Assembly: GCF_015230015.1 (NCBI RefSeq)
Contig: NZ_JAAKZC010000003.1
Coordinates: forward strand, 1-64,000
Length of the DNA: 64,000 nt
DNA from: Campylobacter concisus
GTDB lineage: Bacteria; Campylobacterota; Campylobacteria; Campylobacterales; Campylobacteraceae
Reading direction: 5' to 3'
Position 1 is the stretch's first letter. The number at the start of each line of letters is the position of its first letter. The notes under the pieces are model-generated. The model did not search any database, was not told the origin of the DNA, and saw only the letters and a list, made by a program, of their open reading frames with translations. The translations under genes were made by a program, and so were the position numbers. Of this stretch, positions 1-8,290 are shown in pieces.

Positions 1-1057
1 ACTCACTATACAGATATTCATGATATTTAAAATTATCTTTTAGTTGGGATTTTTTTAATGGCAGATATCTAACCGTATCCGATTGTCTTTTTGACAAAAA
101 ACATATTGATGTATATGTTGTTCTTGATCTGAAAATTTGTTCATCTTCAAAGTCAATAATTTTTAAATCTACTTGTTTTTCATGAAAATAGCTTCTTATT
201 CCTCGCCCATTAAGACTTTTTATAAAAGAGTTTACGGTTATATACCCTAAAATCCCATTTGGTCTTAAAAGATCAAATCCAATTTGAAAAAATGGTATAT
301 AAAGATCGGGGTGCCCTGTTTCACAGGCGCTCCATTTTGAAATTAAAGTTTTTGTCTTTTTATCCATGTTTCTAGAACATACATATGGCGGATTGCCTAG
401 TATAATATCAAAACCATTACTTGCTCTTATTTGAGTATTTTCTTTATACCAATTAAACTCCAAAGAATCAGCACAATACAGATTAAATTCAAACTCTTCA
501 TCCTCTCCCCCATGTTTTATGGCAAATAATGATAGTAATATTTCTGATCTTTCTATACTATATGACTGAATATCTGATCCAAATATATTTTCCTTATAAA
601 TTTGCTTATAGGGCTTACCGGTAGCTTTGTTAATATATTTGGATGCATTTATTAAAAAGCCGCCACATCCACAAGATATATCTGCTATTTTAAAATTACA
701 TATGTCTACAATATTATAGTGTTGCTTAAATGCTTCATATGTTATAAATTCTCGAATGTCTCTAGGTGTGTAAACTGCTCCATTTATTAGTTTGTCTGAT
801 GGAGAAATTACAAATTCAAATAATTCAAGAAGGTCTTCGTAAGTAAAATCCTTTTTAATTTCTCTAACTAAAAACATAAACTCTTTTAAAAATTTATACT
901 CATCTCCATCCTGTTCACATATAATTAATTTGAGTATTTTCTTATTATTGTTTACTTTTAGGTTATTTAAATATACATATGTAGAAACAAGAAGCCTATT
1001 TATAGGAAGAATTTCTCTATTGTACCTTTTTAAATAATTAAAAATTTTTTGATTCAT
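1..1057 (-). CDS. N6-adenine DNA methyltransferase, Eco57I/HsdM-like (C-terminus beyond window)
   Basis: Open from an ATG at 1057 to the left edge, 352 codons without a stop, so the 3' part is missing. The order of motifs is that of a gamma-type N6-adenine methyltransferase: a YTPRDI segment (residues 96-101) like motif X, a SAM-binding motif I reading ADISCGCGGFL (125-135), and the catalytic NPPY (222-225, bases 383-394). The DLYIPFF stretch that follows is typical of Eco57I-like enzymes. A TAA lies three codons upstream of the ATG. It starts 13 bases after the unknown protein at 1071-1763 and is the last visible gene of a four-gene leftward operon. Whether a nuclease domain follows, as in type IIG enzymes, cannot be seen. 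The methylase call is firm; the restriction partner is unknown. Confidence 0.9.
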   Translation of the reverse strand, partial: MNQKIFNYLKRYNREILPINRLLVSTYVYLNNLKVNNNKKILKLIICEQDGDEYKFLKEFMFLVREIKKDFTYEDLLELFEFVISPSDKLINGAVYTPRDIREFITYEAFKQHYNIVDICNFKIADISCGCGGFLINASKYINKATGKPYKQIYKENIFGSDIQSYSIERSEILLSLFAIKHGGEDEEFEFNLYCADSLEFNWYKENTQIRASNGFDIILGNPPYVCSRNMDKKTKTLISKWSACETGHPDLYIPFFQIGFDLLRPNGILGYITVNSFIKSLNGRGIRSYFHEKQVDLKIIDFEDEQIFRSRTTYTSICFLSKRQSDTVRYLPLKKSQLKDNFKYHEYLYSE

Positions 1058-1070
1058 ATACTGTATTTAC

Positions 1071-1763
1071 CTAAACCAATTGAGGATAAATTTCATCGTA
1101 TTTCCATTGGCTTGAAGTATGATGAAAAAAATTGGCAATTGATCTAAAATATGGCCCCACAAACAGTTTTTGCATTTCCCTCAAAATTGTAATATACACA
1201 TTTTCTTTTTTTAATTTTTCCCAAGTTTCTGGTAAAAAATTTGAAACTATAAAATCAACTGTCAAAATAAATTCCATAGGATGATACATGATTCTTGGAG
1301 AATCTAAAATTAAAACCTGCCCATATTCTTTAACGTGTTCTTTTAATTTGTTTCCACCAAACTGAAAATGATAATATGGATGTACGGCATTTGATTGAGT
1401 ACCGTCATGTCTATCAAGGTGAATTGCATTCACCAAAATATTACCATATGACTCACTTAAGCCAAAGATTGTAATATTTAATCCATATGATTCAAAAGGA
1501 TCTTTGCCGTCAACTAAATTTTGAAAACTACCATGAAGTTTTAAGTCAAATTCTAATTCTAGTATTCCTGTGTTTGTATGGGATAGTCTTTTGGGAAATT
1601 TGCCATTGAGCTCTATTCTAATAGGCGGCTTTATCTCATACTTCAAGTCTTTATAATTGTGGATTGTTGATATTGCGGAATCTAAATTTATACATTTTAA
1701 TCCTTCTTTCTCTAAAAGAGCTTTAAATTCTCGCAGATATTTTATATATTCAGTATAATTCAT
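1071..1763 (-). CDS. unrecognised 230-residue protein of the GHKL/receiver/methylase operon
   Basis: I do not recognise the family. It has no signal peptide or membrane segment, so it is probably cytoplasmic. The most distinctive part is a His/Asp cluster at residues 115-132: HLDRHD (115-120), then HPYYHFQFGG (128-137). A second HP pair follows at 161-162 and an HH at 214-215. Such spacing could bind a metal, but no known nuclease or hydrolase motif is complete. Its ATG overlaps the stop of the receiver gene by four bases (ATGA), so the two are probably translationally coupled and made in matched amounts. The obligate-looking packing suggests a structural or effector role in the same system as the GHKL protein and the methylase; this is inference. 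Confidence 0.8.
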   Translation of the reverse strand: MNYTEYIKYLREFKALLEKEGLKCINLDSAISTIHNYKDLKYEIKPPIRIELNGKFPKRLSHTNTGILELEFDLKLHGSFQNLVDGKDPFESYGLNITIFGLSESYGNILVNAIHLDRHDGTQSNAVHPYYHFQFGGNKLKEHVKEYGQVLILDSPRIMYHPMEFILTVDFIVSNFLPETWEKLKKENVYITILREMQKLFVGPYFRSIANFFHHTSSQWKYDEIYPQLV

Positions 1764-2857
1764 TGTTTTTTCGCATTTTTAATGGCAAAACTAATACCAT
1801 CTAACTCGGAAGGATGTGGTTTTATATTTTTTTCCTGCAAAGAATAAGGGTGCAGCAACGCCTCTAATGATATGTATTCGTATTCTTGCCAAGGCTTTGG
1901 CTCATTACGAGTATATACTTTAAATCCCTCTATTGGATCAAGCGGTTTTTCCAAAGCTTTACAAACCGTCCAAAACCTGTAGCTAGAATTTCCTTGAATA
2001 GGCTCTGGAAAAACAATATTTTTAATACCTTTACTTTTGAAAATCTCAACTTTGTCTTTTGCACTCAAATATGATAAATAAGTGTTTGCTATCTTTTCAA
2101 ATATCTCATCTATTTTATGCATCCACCATCTATTCCATCCATCCGAGAATACCCCTGTATATTTAGCCTCCTCAAAAAGCTTTTTTACGCTATTCCAGTC
2201 TCCGGATTTATCAATATCGATTCCTAATCTAGCAGCCAAGTACTGCTCATTTATCAAAAATCCTTTTACATAAATTAAATCTTTTAATATTACTTGTGCA
2301 TACTCATGAACAGGAATTATTTCTTCGATTTTAAATCTACTAAAAAATCTTTCATCCAGTGCCTTTATGTTTGTTTGTAGTAAATTTTCAAAGTCTTTTG
2401 TTTCGGCTATTTTTTTATACCCATTCGCAAGCGAATATAATTTCTTTGATACCAAATCAGAAATTTGAGTTTTCATAATAAATCTATCAAAAAGATTATT
2501 GCTCGTCATGTCTTTAAAATATATGTCTTTTAATTTTGCTTCCGTTGAAAAAATAATAATAGGAATATCTGTTTTTAACTCTCCTTTGGTTGCTAAAGTT
2601 CTTATATGCTGGGCAAATTCTGTTGCAGTAAAAGGAAAATTTTTACCATCATAAGGTTCATTGTCTAATCTAAGATCAAGAATTAATCCTTGATATTGAC
2701 TTATTGTGCCTATGGTGTCTTGTATATTAAATTTATCAAAAATACTTACATGTTTATACTCAACCAACAATCCTAACTCTTTAGAAGACAGTCTTTCTGC
2801 TAATCCTTTAGTCACTTGATCACTTGCATCATCAATATATAAGAACTTAAAATTCAT
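1760..2857 (-). CDS. receiver-domain protein with unknown C-terminal domain
   Basis: Residues 1-135 look like a CheY-type receiver. There is an acidic pair in YIDDA (D9, D10), the probable phospho-acceptor D61 in LILDLRL, a Ser/Thr in IIFSTEA (104-105) and the conserved Lys in FIMKT (K129). The remaining 230 residues match no output domain I know; no helix-turn-helix, GGDEF or nuclease motif is visible. It starts inside the end of the GHKL/kinase gene (11-base overlap) and its stop overlaps the next start by four bases. The pairing with an upstream kinase-like protein implies phosphotransfer from its H532 to D61. The divergent receiver could instead be a non-phosphorylated docking module. Confidence 0.82.
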   Translation of the reverse strand: MNFKFLYIDDASDQVTKGLAERLSSKELGLLVEYKHVSIFDKFNIQDTIGTISQYQGLILDLRLDNEPYDGKNFPFTATEFAQHIRTLATKGELKTDIPIIIFSTEAKLKDIYFKDMTSNNLFDRFIMKTQISDLVSKKLYSLANGYKKIAETKDFENLLQTNIKALDERFFSRFKIEEIIPVHEYAQVILKDLIYVKGFLINEQYLAARLGIDIDKSGDWNSVKKLFEEAKYTGVFSDGWNRWWMHKIDEIFEKIANTYLSYLSAKDKVEIFKSKGIKNIVFPEPIQGNSSYRFWTVCKALEKPLDPIEGFKVYTRNEPKPWQEYEYISLEALLHPYSLQEKNIKPHPSELDGISFAIKNAKKQ

Positions 2858-5129
2858 AGTATCCTTTCTTGCATGGCAATTCTATTCTAAATGTAGTACT
2901 AAATCCTTCAATAGGATCTCTTACATATATTATTCCACCATAACCTGTAATAATATCTTTTACTATTTTTAACCCCAATCCAGTTCCCGTCATCTCCTCA
3001 TAATTTCTTGAAATTTTTCCAACCGGCATACTTGTTGTAAAAAAAGGATTAAAAACTTTATCGCGATCTTCAAGAGGAATACCACTTCCATTGTCTGAAA
3101 ACTCTAAGTATACATTCTTTTCCGTACTTCCAATTTCAATATACAAACTACCATTTCCTTTATTAGCTTTTTGTATAGCTTTTCTGGCATTTGTATAAAG
3201 ATTCAATAAAATAGAAGCCCATTCTGATTTGTGCATTGGGCAAGTATACAGCAAGGCTTCTTTTGCTTCATAATTAAACAATATTTTGCGCTTTATTAAA
3301 TCATTATGTATGGCCTTTTTAAAAGCCAAAACAGCCGACTCAAGTTCAACTGGCGACAATTCTCTTTGAACATTTTCCGAAATAGTTTCATCAAAATAAG
3401 ATGTATATGTTGATAGGCTTTTAAGATTTTCACGAATCCTATCAGATACCTCATGGCCTCTGCCTGCTTTGTTTATGTACTCTTTAATATTTTCAATATC
3501 TGCTTCCAAAACAGCTTGATATTGTTTTATTTCATGAATAAATTCTCCAATTGTTAGCCCTAAAGCTGCTAAAATCCTCAAAAGATTCTTTTCTTCTAAT
3601 AACTCTTTTTGCTTCTGTCTTTGCTCTTCATGAGCTTCTTTAAGTTTTTGAGTAACACTACTTAACTTCTCTTTTATATCATCATGGTCTTCTTTATAAT
3701 CGGATGTTTGCTCATCTTCACTAAATGATGCTATGTCTTCTAATTCTTCGATTATTTCTGAAATTTTTTCTTCAGGTTCTTTTTTCCAATTTTTTTTATT
3801 GGTCCTTGTTTTTACGCCTCTCTCTGAAGCTATTTTGATTGCTGCATCTGTTAAAATTTTATAACCAAAATCTGTTAACTCCACAAAGGCTTTATTTTCA
3901 AGCAATCCTTCTCTGCTTGAAAGCTCTTCAAATTTGTCATCCTGTCCATTTATTTCTATAAAACCAAAAAAGTTAATGTTTGTATGAGTAGGCAAGATCG
4001 TTCTTCTTCTCACAGAAGCATCTAGGCCCAGCCAGTCGTTTGAAATCCCTTTTGTATTTTCACCATAAGGAAGAACTCTAAAGCCGTTTCTATATAATCT
4101 TATGCCACCTAGCTCTTTAGCCTTTTCCCTAATAAAAGATTCAATTTGAGGTGGTATATCTGAAGCTCCATAGACAAAATAATATGCTTTTAGAAAAATA
4201 TTTCGTATTTCTTTATATGGGTTGTTTTGATTTAAAATAACATTTTTAACACTATAATTTAATTTGCTGCTCTCAATGCTTATTTTAATATACCCATCTT
4301 CATCAACAAAACCTGTTATTTCAGCCAAGGCATGTTCAAAAAACATTGTACTGTCATTTGCAATTACTTCAGCAAGATCACCTTCTTTTCTATTGCATAT
4401 AAGCTTAAATCCAGGATCTTCTGTTTTTAGCTTTACTTTTGAAAGAGGAAAAGGTTGTAAAATTTCAGACGCATACCTATAGACTCTTTTAATCTGAGCC
4501 TCTGTCCATTTATCCCTTAGATCTCTTATAATTAATTTTGTTCCGCTTTTTTTATTTGCCCTTCGATCTTTATATTCTATCTTATTACCAATAAACATTA
4601 AATCTTGATCATTTTTAAAATCATCCCAGTTTATAGTTACTTCAAGTGCTTGTTTGGAATCTTCTGTCTGCGTTATTATTGTCAATTGTCTTCCAAGCCT
4701 TTGGGCAGCAAAACGACCTATTCCTTTTTGACCAGCTCTTTTTCTTTTATATATTGGAGAGAGCGGATAATGAATTTTATCGCTTGACGCTAACCGCATA
4801 AAACCATTTATTAATTGTTCTTTGGTCATGCCAACACCGTCATCACTAATAGTAAGAACTCCACCAACATCAAGCGAATCAATAAAAGTTAACTCAACTT
4901 TTTTAGCATCAGCATCATAAGAGTTTTTAACTAGCTCAGATACAGCAGTTTCATGTCTAGCTACAAGCTCTTTACCCAATCTATTGATTATCCCAGCATC
5001 TATAGAAAAACGTATATTATTCTCATCAAATTTAGATAACTCAGACGATAGTTTTAAAATTTTTGAATAATTTGCAGGTTCGGTTTCAAGAGTATATTTT
5101 AATTCTTCTCTTATTTCGCTTTCATTCAT
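2847..5129 (-). CDS. dual GHKL ATPase: MORC/MutL-like clamp fused to histidine-kinase module
   Basis: The protein is 760 residues long with two GHKL ATP-binding modules. The N-terminal one has an N box AVSELVKNSYDADA (62-75), G1 DDGVGM (96-101) and G2 GQKGIGRFA (133-141). It is followed by an S5-like segment ending in SSREGLLEN (404-412), the arrangement of MutL, Hsp90 and the prokaryotic MORC/paraMORC ATPases. A charged coiled coil (about 455-515) leads to a possible H box FIHEIK (H532). A second GHKL domain of sensor-kinase type follows: N box 642-650, DNGSGIP (679-685), FFTTS (696-700) and GTGLGLKI (715-722). No signal peptide or membrane helix is present, so it is soluble. It is the first gene of the leftward operon. 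Prokaryotic MORC relatives are known mainly beside restriction-modification genes, which fits the methylase here. Confidence 0.88.
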   Translation of the reverse strand: MNESEIREELKYTLETEPANYSKILKLSSELSKFDENNIRFSIDAGIINRLGKELVARHETAVSELVKNSYDADAKKVELTFIDSLDVGGVLTISDDGVGMTKEQLINGFMRLASSDKIHYPLSPIYKRKRAGQKGIGRFAAQRLGRQLTIITQTEDSKQALEVTINWDDFKNDQDLMFIGNKIEYKDRRANKKSGTKLIIRDLRDKWTEAQIKRVYRYASEILQPFPLSKVKLKTEDPGFKLICNRKEGDLAEVIANDSTMFFEHALAEITGFVDEDGYIKISIESSKLNYSVKNVILNQNNPYKEIRNIFLKAYYFVYGASDIPPQIESFIREKAKELGGIRLYRNGFRVLPYGENTKGISNDWLGLDASVRRRTILPTHTNINFFGFIEINGQDDKFEELSSREGLLENKAFVELTDFGYKILTDAAIKIASERGVKTRTNKKNWKKEPEEKISEIIEELEDIASFSEDEQTSDYKEDHDDIKEKLSSVTQKLKEAHEEQRQKQKELLEEKNLLRILAALGLTIGEFIHEIKQYQAVLEADIENIKEYINKAGRGHEVSDRIRENLKSLSTYTSYFDETISENVQRELSPVELESAVLAFKKAIHNDLIKRKILFNYEAKEALLYTCPMHKSEWASILLNLYTNARKAIQKANKGNGSLYIEIGSTEKNVYLEFSDNGSGIPLEDRDKVFNPFFTTSMPVGKISRNYEEMTGTGLGLKIVKDIITGYGGIIYVRDPIEGFSTTFRIELPCKKGYYEF

Positions 5130-5347
5130 TTGCTCTCTCTTTTAGTACAATAAAACTATGTGTATTTTATTAAAATAAATGGTCTAATAATATCATAATG
5201 TTCTATAATAATGATTATTTGTGAATTAGTTAGTTTTTAAAATTATTCATTCAACCTTGTTGTGAATGACGTATGAATATTCTTTTCTATTGAATTAGAA
5301 AATAAGAAGTTGCTTTAAAATAAATTTCAAAATTTACCCAAAAAAAC

Positions 5348-5370
5348 GTGAATTTAAAGCTTAAATTCAC
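5348..5370. terminator. bidirectional intrinsic terminator with no obvious gene to serve
   Basis: A perfect 10-base-pair stem (GTGAATTTAA, loop AGC, TTAAATTCAC) is followed by a T-rich run on the plus strand. On the minus strand it is followed by GTTTTTTT, so it could stop transcription either way. It lies between two divergent genes, so neither needs a terminator here. Confidence 0.65.
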
Positions 5371-5422
5371 TTTATTTTTACAAACTATATTGTGAGATTA
5401 TAGTTTTTTAATTTTTTGAGAG

Positions 5423-5428
5423 TATAAT
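5423..5428 (+). promoter_or_regulatory. petABC promoter -10 box
   Basis: TATAAT sits 32 bases before the petA ATG. The upstream sequence is T-rich and periodic, the usual Campylobacter housekeeping promoter form, which lacks a strict -35 box. A ribosome site AGAAAGGA precedes the ATG. Confidence 0.6.
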
Positions 5429-5459
5429 CATTTAAATTTTATTTATAGAAAGGAAATTA

Positions 5460-5963
5460 ATGTCAGTAAAGCAAGAAAGACGAAGCTTTATCGGCCTTGC
5501 GTTTGGTGCTGTGGCAGCTGTGGGTGGCGCTATGTCGCTAGTTGCCATGAAAAAGACCTGGGATCCGCTCCCTAGCGTAAAAGCCGCTGGTTTTACAACT
5601 GTCGATCTAAGCCCGATCAAAGATGGCGAGATGAGACAGGTTGAGTGGCGTAAAAAGCCTATCTTCATCCTCAAAAAAAGTCCAGATATGGCTAAAAACG
5701 ACAAGAGAGATGTAGTAGTTGGAGATGCTAGATATGTAGTTGTTATCGGACTTTGCACACACCTAGGATGTATCCCTGAGTATAAAGCGAGCAAGCAAAT
5801 TTTTGTCTGTGCCTGTCATGGCGGCGAATTTAACGTTGATGGCATGCAGATATACGGACCTCCACCAAGACCGCTTGATATCCCACCGTTTAAGATCGAT
5901 GGTACCAAGCTAGTTCTAGGCGAAACAAGCCCAGAATACGAAAAATTAGTAGCTAAAGCTTAG
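5460..5963 (+). CDS. petA: ubiquinol-cytochrome c reductase Rieske iron-sulfur subunit
   Basis: Rieske subunit of the cytochrome bc1 complex, which passes electrons from menaquinol to cytochrome c1. The N-terminus carries a twin-arginine-like ERRSFIG followed by an uncleaved hydrophobic anchor (about 10-30). The [2Fe-2S] site is CTHLGC (C99, H101, C104) plus CACHGG (C117, C119, H120). By family comparison the ligands are C99, H101, C117 and H120, and C104-C119 form the stabilising disulfide. It is 167 residues, normal for the family. It is the first gene of petABC, ten bases before petB. The ATG follows a good AAGGA site. Confidence 0.95.
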   Translation: MSVKQERRSFIGLAFGAVAAVGGAMSLVAMKKTWDPLPSVKAAGFTTVDLSPIKDGEMRQVEWRKKPIFILKKSPDMAKNDKRDVVVGDARYVVVIGLCTHLGCIPEYKASKQIFVCACHGGEFNVDGMQIYGPPPRPLDIPPFKIDGTKLVLGETSPEYEKLVAKA

Positions 5964-5973
5964 GAGGTTAGCG

Positions 5974-7218
5974 ATGTCTTTATCTCATAAATCAACTGGC
6001 GTTATTGACTGGCTTGATCAGCGCCTAGCTTTTACAAAACTTATGAAGGTTCTAGTTAGCGAATACTGGATCCCAAAAAATATAAATTTCCTTTGGGCGA
6101 TGGGCGTTATCCTAACGACACTTTTCTTGCTTTTGATCATCACTGGCTTTTTGCTTATGATGTACTACAAACCAGACGTAAATTTAGCCTTTGATAGCGT
6201 AAACTACACTATCATGCAAGAGGTTGAGTACGGCTGGCTTTGGCGTCATATCCATGCGATTTCAGCTTCGACGATCTTTCTTATCATGTATATCCACTTG
6301 CTTACTGGACTTTACTACGGCTCATACAAAAGAGGTAGAGAGGTCATCTGGATAAGCGGTATGGTGCTATTTATCTGCTTTTCAGCAGAAGCATTTAGTG
6401 GCTATATGCTCCCATGGGGTCAGATGAGCTACTGGGCGGCTACTGTTATCACTCAGCTTTTTGGCGGTGTGCCAGTTATCGGTGATGCTTTGGTTGAGTG
6501 GATCAGGGGTGATTACGCAGTTGGCGACTCAACGCTTACTAGATTTTTCATGCTTCACGTCTGCTTGCTTCCGCTTGTAACTATCGTTGTTTTGGTTATC
6601 CACTTCTACTCACTAAGAGTTCCACACGTAAATAACCTAACAAGCGAAGATATCGACTTTGACGTAGAGGCTGAGGTTTATCTACACGGCGACAGAGCAA
6701 AAGCTAAAGTTATACCATTTTGGCCGGGATTTTTGGCAAAAGACTTCATGTATGTATCATTTTTTATGATATTTGTTATATATCTTGTTTGCTATCACTT
6801 TGGCTTTGCGATGGATCCTATCAACTTTGAGCCAGCAAATCCACTAAAAACTCCACCACACATCTACCCAGAGTGGTACTTCTTGTGGCAATATGAAATT
6901 TTACGTGGCTTCTTCTTTGATATAGCAGGAATTTCAGCTTATAACATCGGTCTTATCGCGTTTGCCTTTGCAGGCGTGGCATTTATGCTTATACCGCTCC
7001 TTGATAGAAGTGACCTTGTGGCACCAGCTCACAAAAGACCGCTATTTTTCGTGTGGTTTTGGGTATTGGTCATTGACCTTATTGTCTTATCTATATATGG
7101 CAAGCTTCCAACAGGCGGCATCAACGACTGGATAGGATTTTACTCATCACTACTATTTTTGGTGCTATTTATAGTCGCACTCCCGGTTATCACAATACTT
7201 GAAAGAAAAAGGGGCTAA
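5974..7218 (+). CDS. petB: ubiquinol-cytochrome c reductase cytochrome b subunit
   Basis: Membrane cytochrome b of the bc1 complex, 414 residues with eight or so hydrophobic helices. Two histidine pairs for the b haems lie in helix B (RHIHAISAS, then YIH) and helix D (HVCLLPLV, then VIHFY). The quinol-oxidation-site motif appears as PEWYFLW near residue 297. The chain is full length, with cytochrome b N- and C-terminal halves in one protein. It sits between the Rieske and c1 genes with short gaps (10 and 2 bases), so the three are co-translated. The ATG is preceded by TAGGAGG. Confidence 0.96.
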   Translation: MSLSHKSTGVIDWLDQRLAFTKLMKVLVSEYWIPKNINFLWAMGVILTTLFLLLIITGFLLMMYYKPDVNLAFDSVNYTIMQEVEYGWLWRHIHAISASTIFLIMYIHLLTGLYYGSYKRGREVIWISGMVLFICFSAEAFSGYMLPWGQMSYWAATVITQLFGGVPVIGDALVEWIRGDYAVGDSTLTRFFMLHVCLLPLVTIVVLVIHFYSLRVPHVNNLTSEDIDFDVEAEVYLHGDRAKAKVIPFWPGFLAKDFMYVSFFMIFVIYLVCYHFGFAMDPINFEPANPLKTPPHIYPEWYFLWQYEILRGFFFDIAGISAYNIGLIAFAFAGVAFMLIPLLDRSDLVAPAHKRPLFFVWFWVLVIDLIVLSIYGKLPTGGINDWIGFYSSLLFLVLFIVALPVITILERKRG

Positions 7219-7220
7219 TC

Positions 7221-8261
7221 ATGAAAGAGCTTAAAATTTTTGCCATCGTTGTTATCCTTTCAGGTATTTTATACTGGGGTATCGAGCCTTACGCTCACAC
7301 AAAGCTTCATCCGCACACTGCAAATGCTGAGTATAACTTCTCAAAAGAAGATACTGACTATGCAAAGCATTTTTTAGAGCAGAAAAAAGAGGCGCTTGAG
7401 GCTGCAAAAGCTGGCGGCAACAAAGCTAGCATAGAAGCGGCTACAAAAGATGTCGAGACAGCACAAAAAATTCTTGATGACTATACAGCTTTTTGGGCTG
7501 ATATAAACTCGATCGACCTTGCAAAGGGTGATGCTACAAAGGGAGCCGAGACATTTGGCGCAGCTGGATGTACAGGATGTCATGGCATAGAAGCAGCTGG
7601 TATGCCAGCTAGTATGGACGCTGAAACTGCTAGCCAAAGCTTTGGCGTAGTACCACCAGATCTTAGCACAGCTGGTAAAATTTATGACGAGAGATTTTTG
7701 GCAGCACTTATCAAAAATCCAACTATGGCTGTAAAACTATCTCATAAATTTAACGACGAGAAGCCATATCCTATGACTGCATTTATGGGCGCTGGCGGTG
7801 ATATCAATGCTGAGATCGCTGACATAGTTGCTTATCTTAAAAAAGTATCAGCTGACGCAGAAGCAAAGAGCAAGATCACTGAAGAAAAGGTCTTCGCTGA
7901 CGCATGTCAAAGATGCCACGATATGAAGTATGATAAAAAATATACTCTTAGCAACAAAGTAAGCCTCGCAGCTTATATGGGTTCAAACCCACCTGATCTA
8001 TCTATGATGATCCGCTCAAAAGGTGCAGACTACTTGCATAAATTTATAAACGATACTCAAAAGATGCTTCCAGGCACTGCGATGCCTAGAGTTGGCTTAA
8101 ACAAAGCCGCTGAAGATGACATAGTATCTTACATCCAAAAAGTAGGTGACAGCAAAAAGGCTGAGCGTGAGAGCACAGGCATTTACGTGATGATCTACTT
8201 CTTTATCTTGGGAATTTTTGCTTGGCTTTGGAAACGCAAAGTCTGGAGCGAACTCCACTAA
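7221..8261 (+). CDS. petC: di-haem cytochrome c1 subunit of bc1 complex
   Basis: Periplasmic cytochrome c subunit of the bc1 complex, 346 residues. An N-terminal hydrophobic segment (5-20) exports the protein. Two c-type haem motifs are present, CTGCH (117-121) and CQRCH (229-233), as in the epsilonproteobacterial di-haem form rather than the mono-haem c1 of other bacteria. A C-terminal membrane helix (about 318-336) ends in positively charged residues and anchors it. An Ala/Lys-rich helical stretch (50-90) precedes the first haem domain. It closes the pet operon and is followed directly by a terminator. Confidence 0.93.
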   Translation: MKELKIFAIVVILSGILYWGIEPYAHTKLHPHTANAEYNFSKEDTDYAKHFLEQKKEALEAAKAGGNKASIEAATKDVETAQKILDDYTAFWADINSIDLAKGDATKGAETFGAAGCTGCHGIEAAGMPASMDAETASQSFGVVPPDLSTAGKIYDERFLAALIKNPTMAVKLSHKFNDEKPYPMTAFMGAGGDINAEIADIVAYLKKVSADAEAKSKITEEKVFADACQRCHDMKYDKKYTLSNKVSLAAYMGSNPPDLSMMIRSKGADYLHKFINDTQKMLPGTAMPRVGLNKAAEDDIVSYIQKVGDSKKAERESTGIYVMIYFFILGIFAWLWKRKVWSELH

Positions 8262-8290
8262 AATTTAAGAGCCTTTTTGGCTCTTAAATT
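8262..8290 (+). terminator. terminator of petABC
   Basis: A perfect 12-base-pair inverted repeat (AATTTAAGAGCC / GGCTCTTAAATT) with a TTTTT loop begins at the petC stop. There is no strong T-run after it. Confidence 0.7.

Larger units (their letters stand above)
5130..5459. promoter_or_regulatory. divergent intergenic region between the island and petABC
   Basis: This 330-base, very A+T-rich gap separates the leftward island operon from the rightward pet operon and has no convincing gene. It holds the pet promoter (near 5423-5428), a stem-loop at 5348-5370 described separately, and presumably the island promoter. On the minus strand TATGAT and TATTAT hexamers lie around 5190-5200, but none is clearly best. 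The ribosome site before the ATG at 5129 is only a weak purine run. The composition change between island and core genome falls in this gap. Confidence 0.6.

Noticed and set aside
5432-5794. A 120-codon minus-strand open frame at the start of petA
   Set aside because: It is antisense to the conserved Rieske gene, with no ribosome site or recognisable protein.
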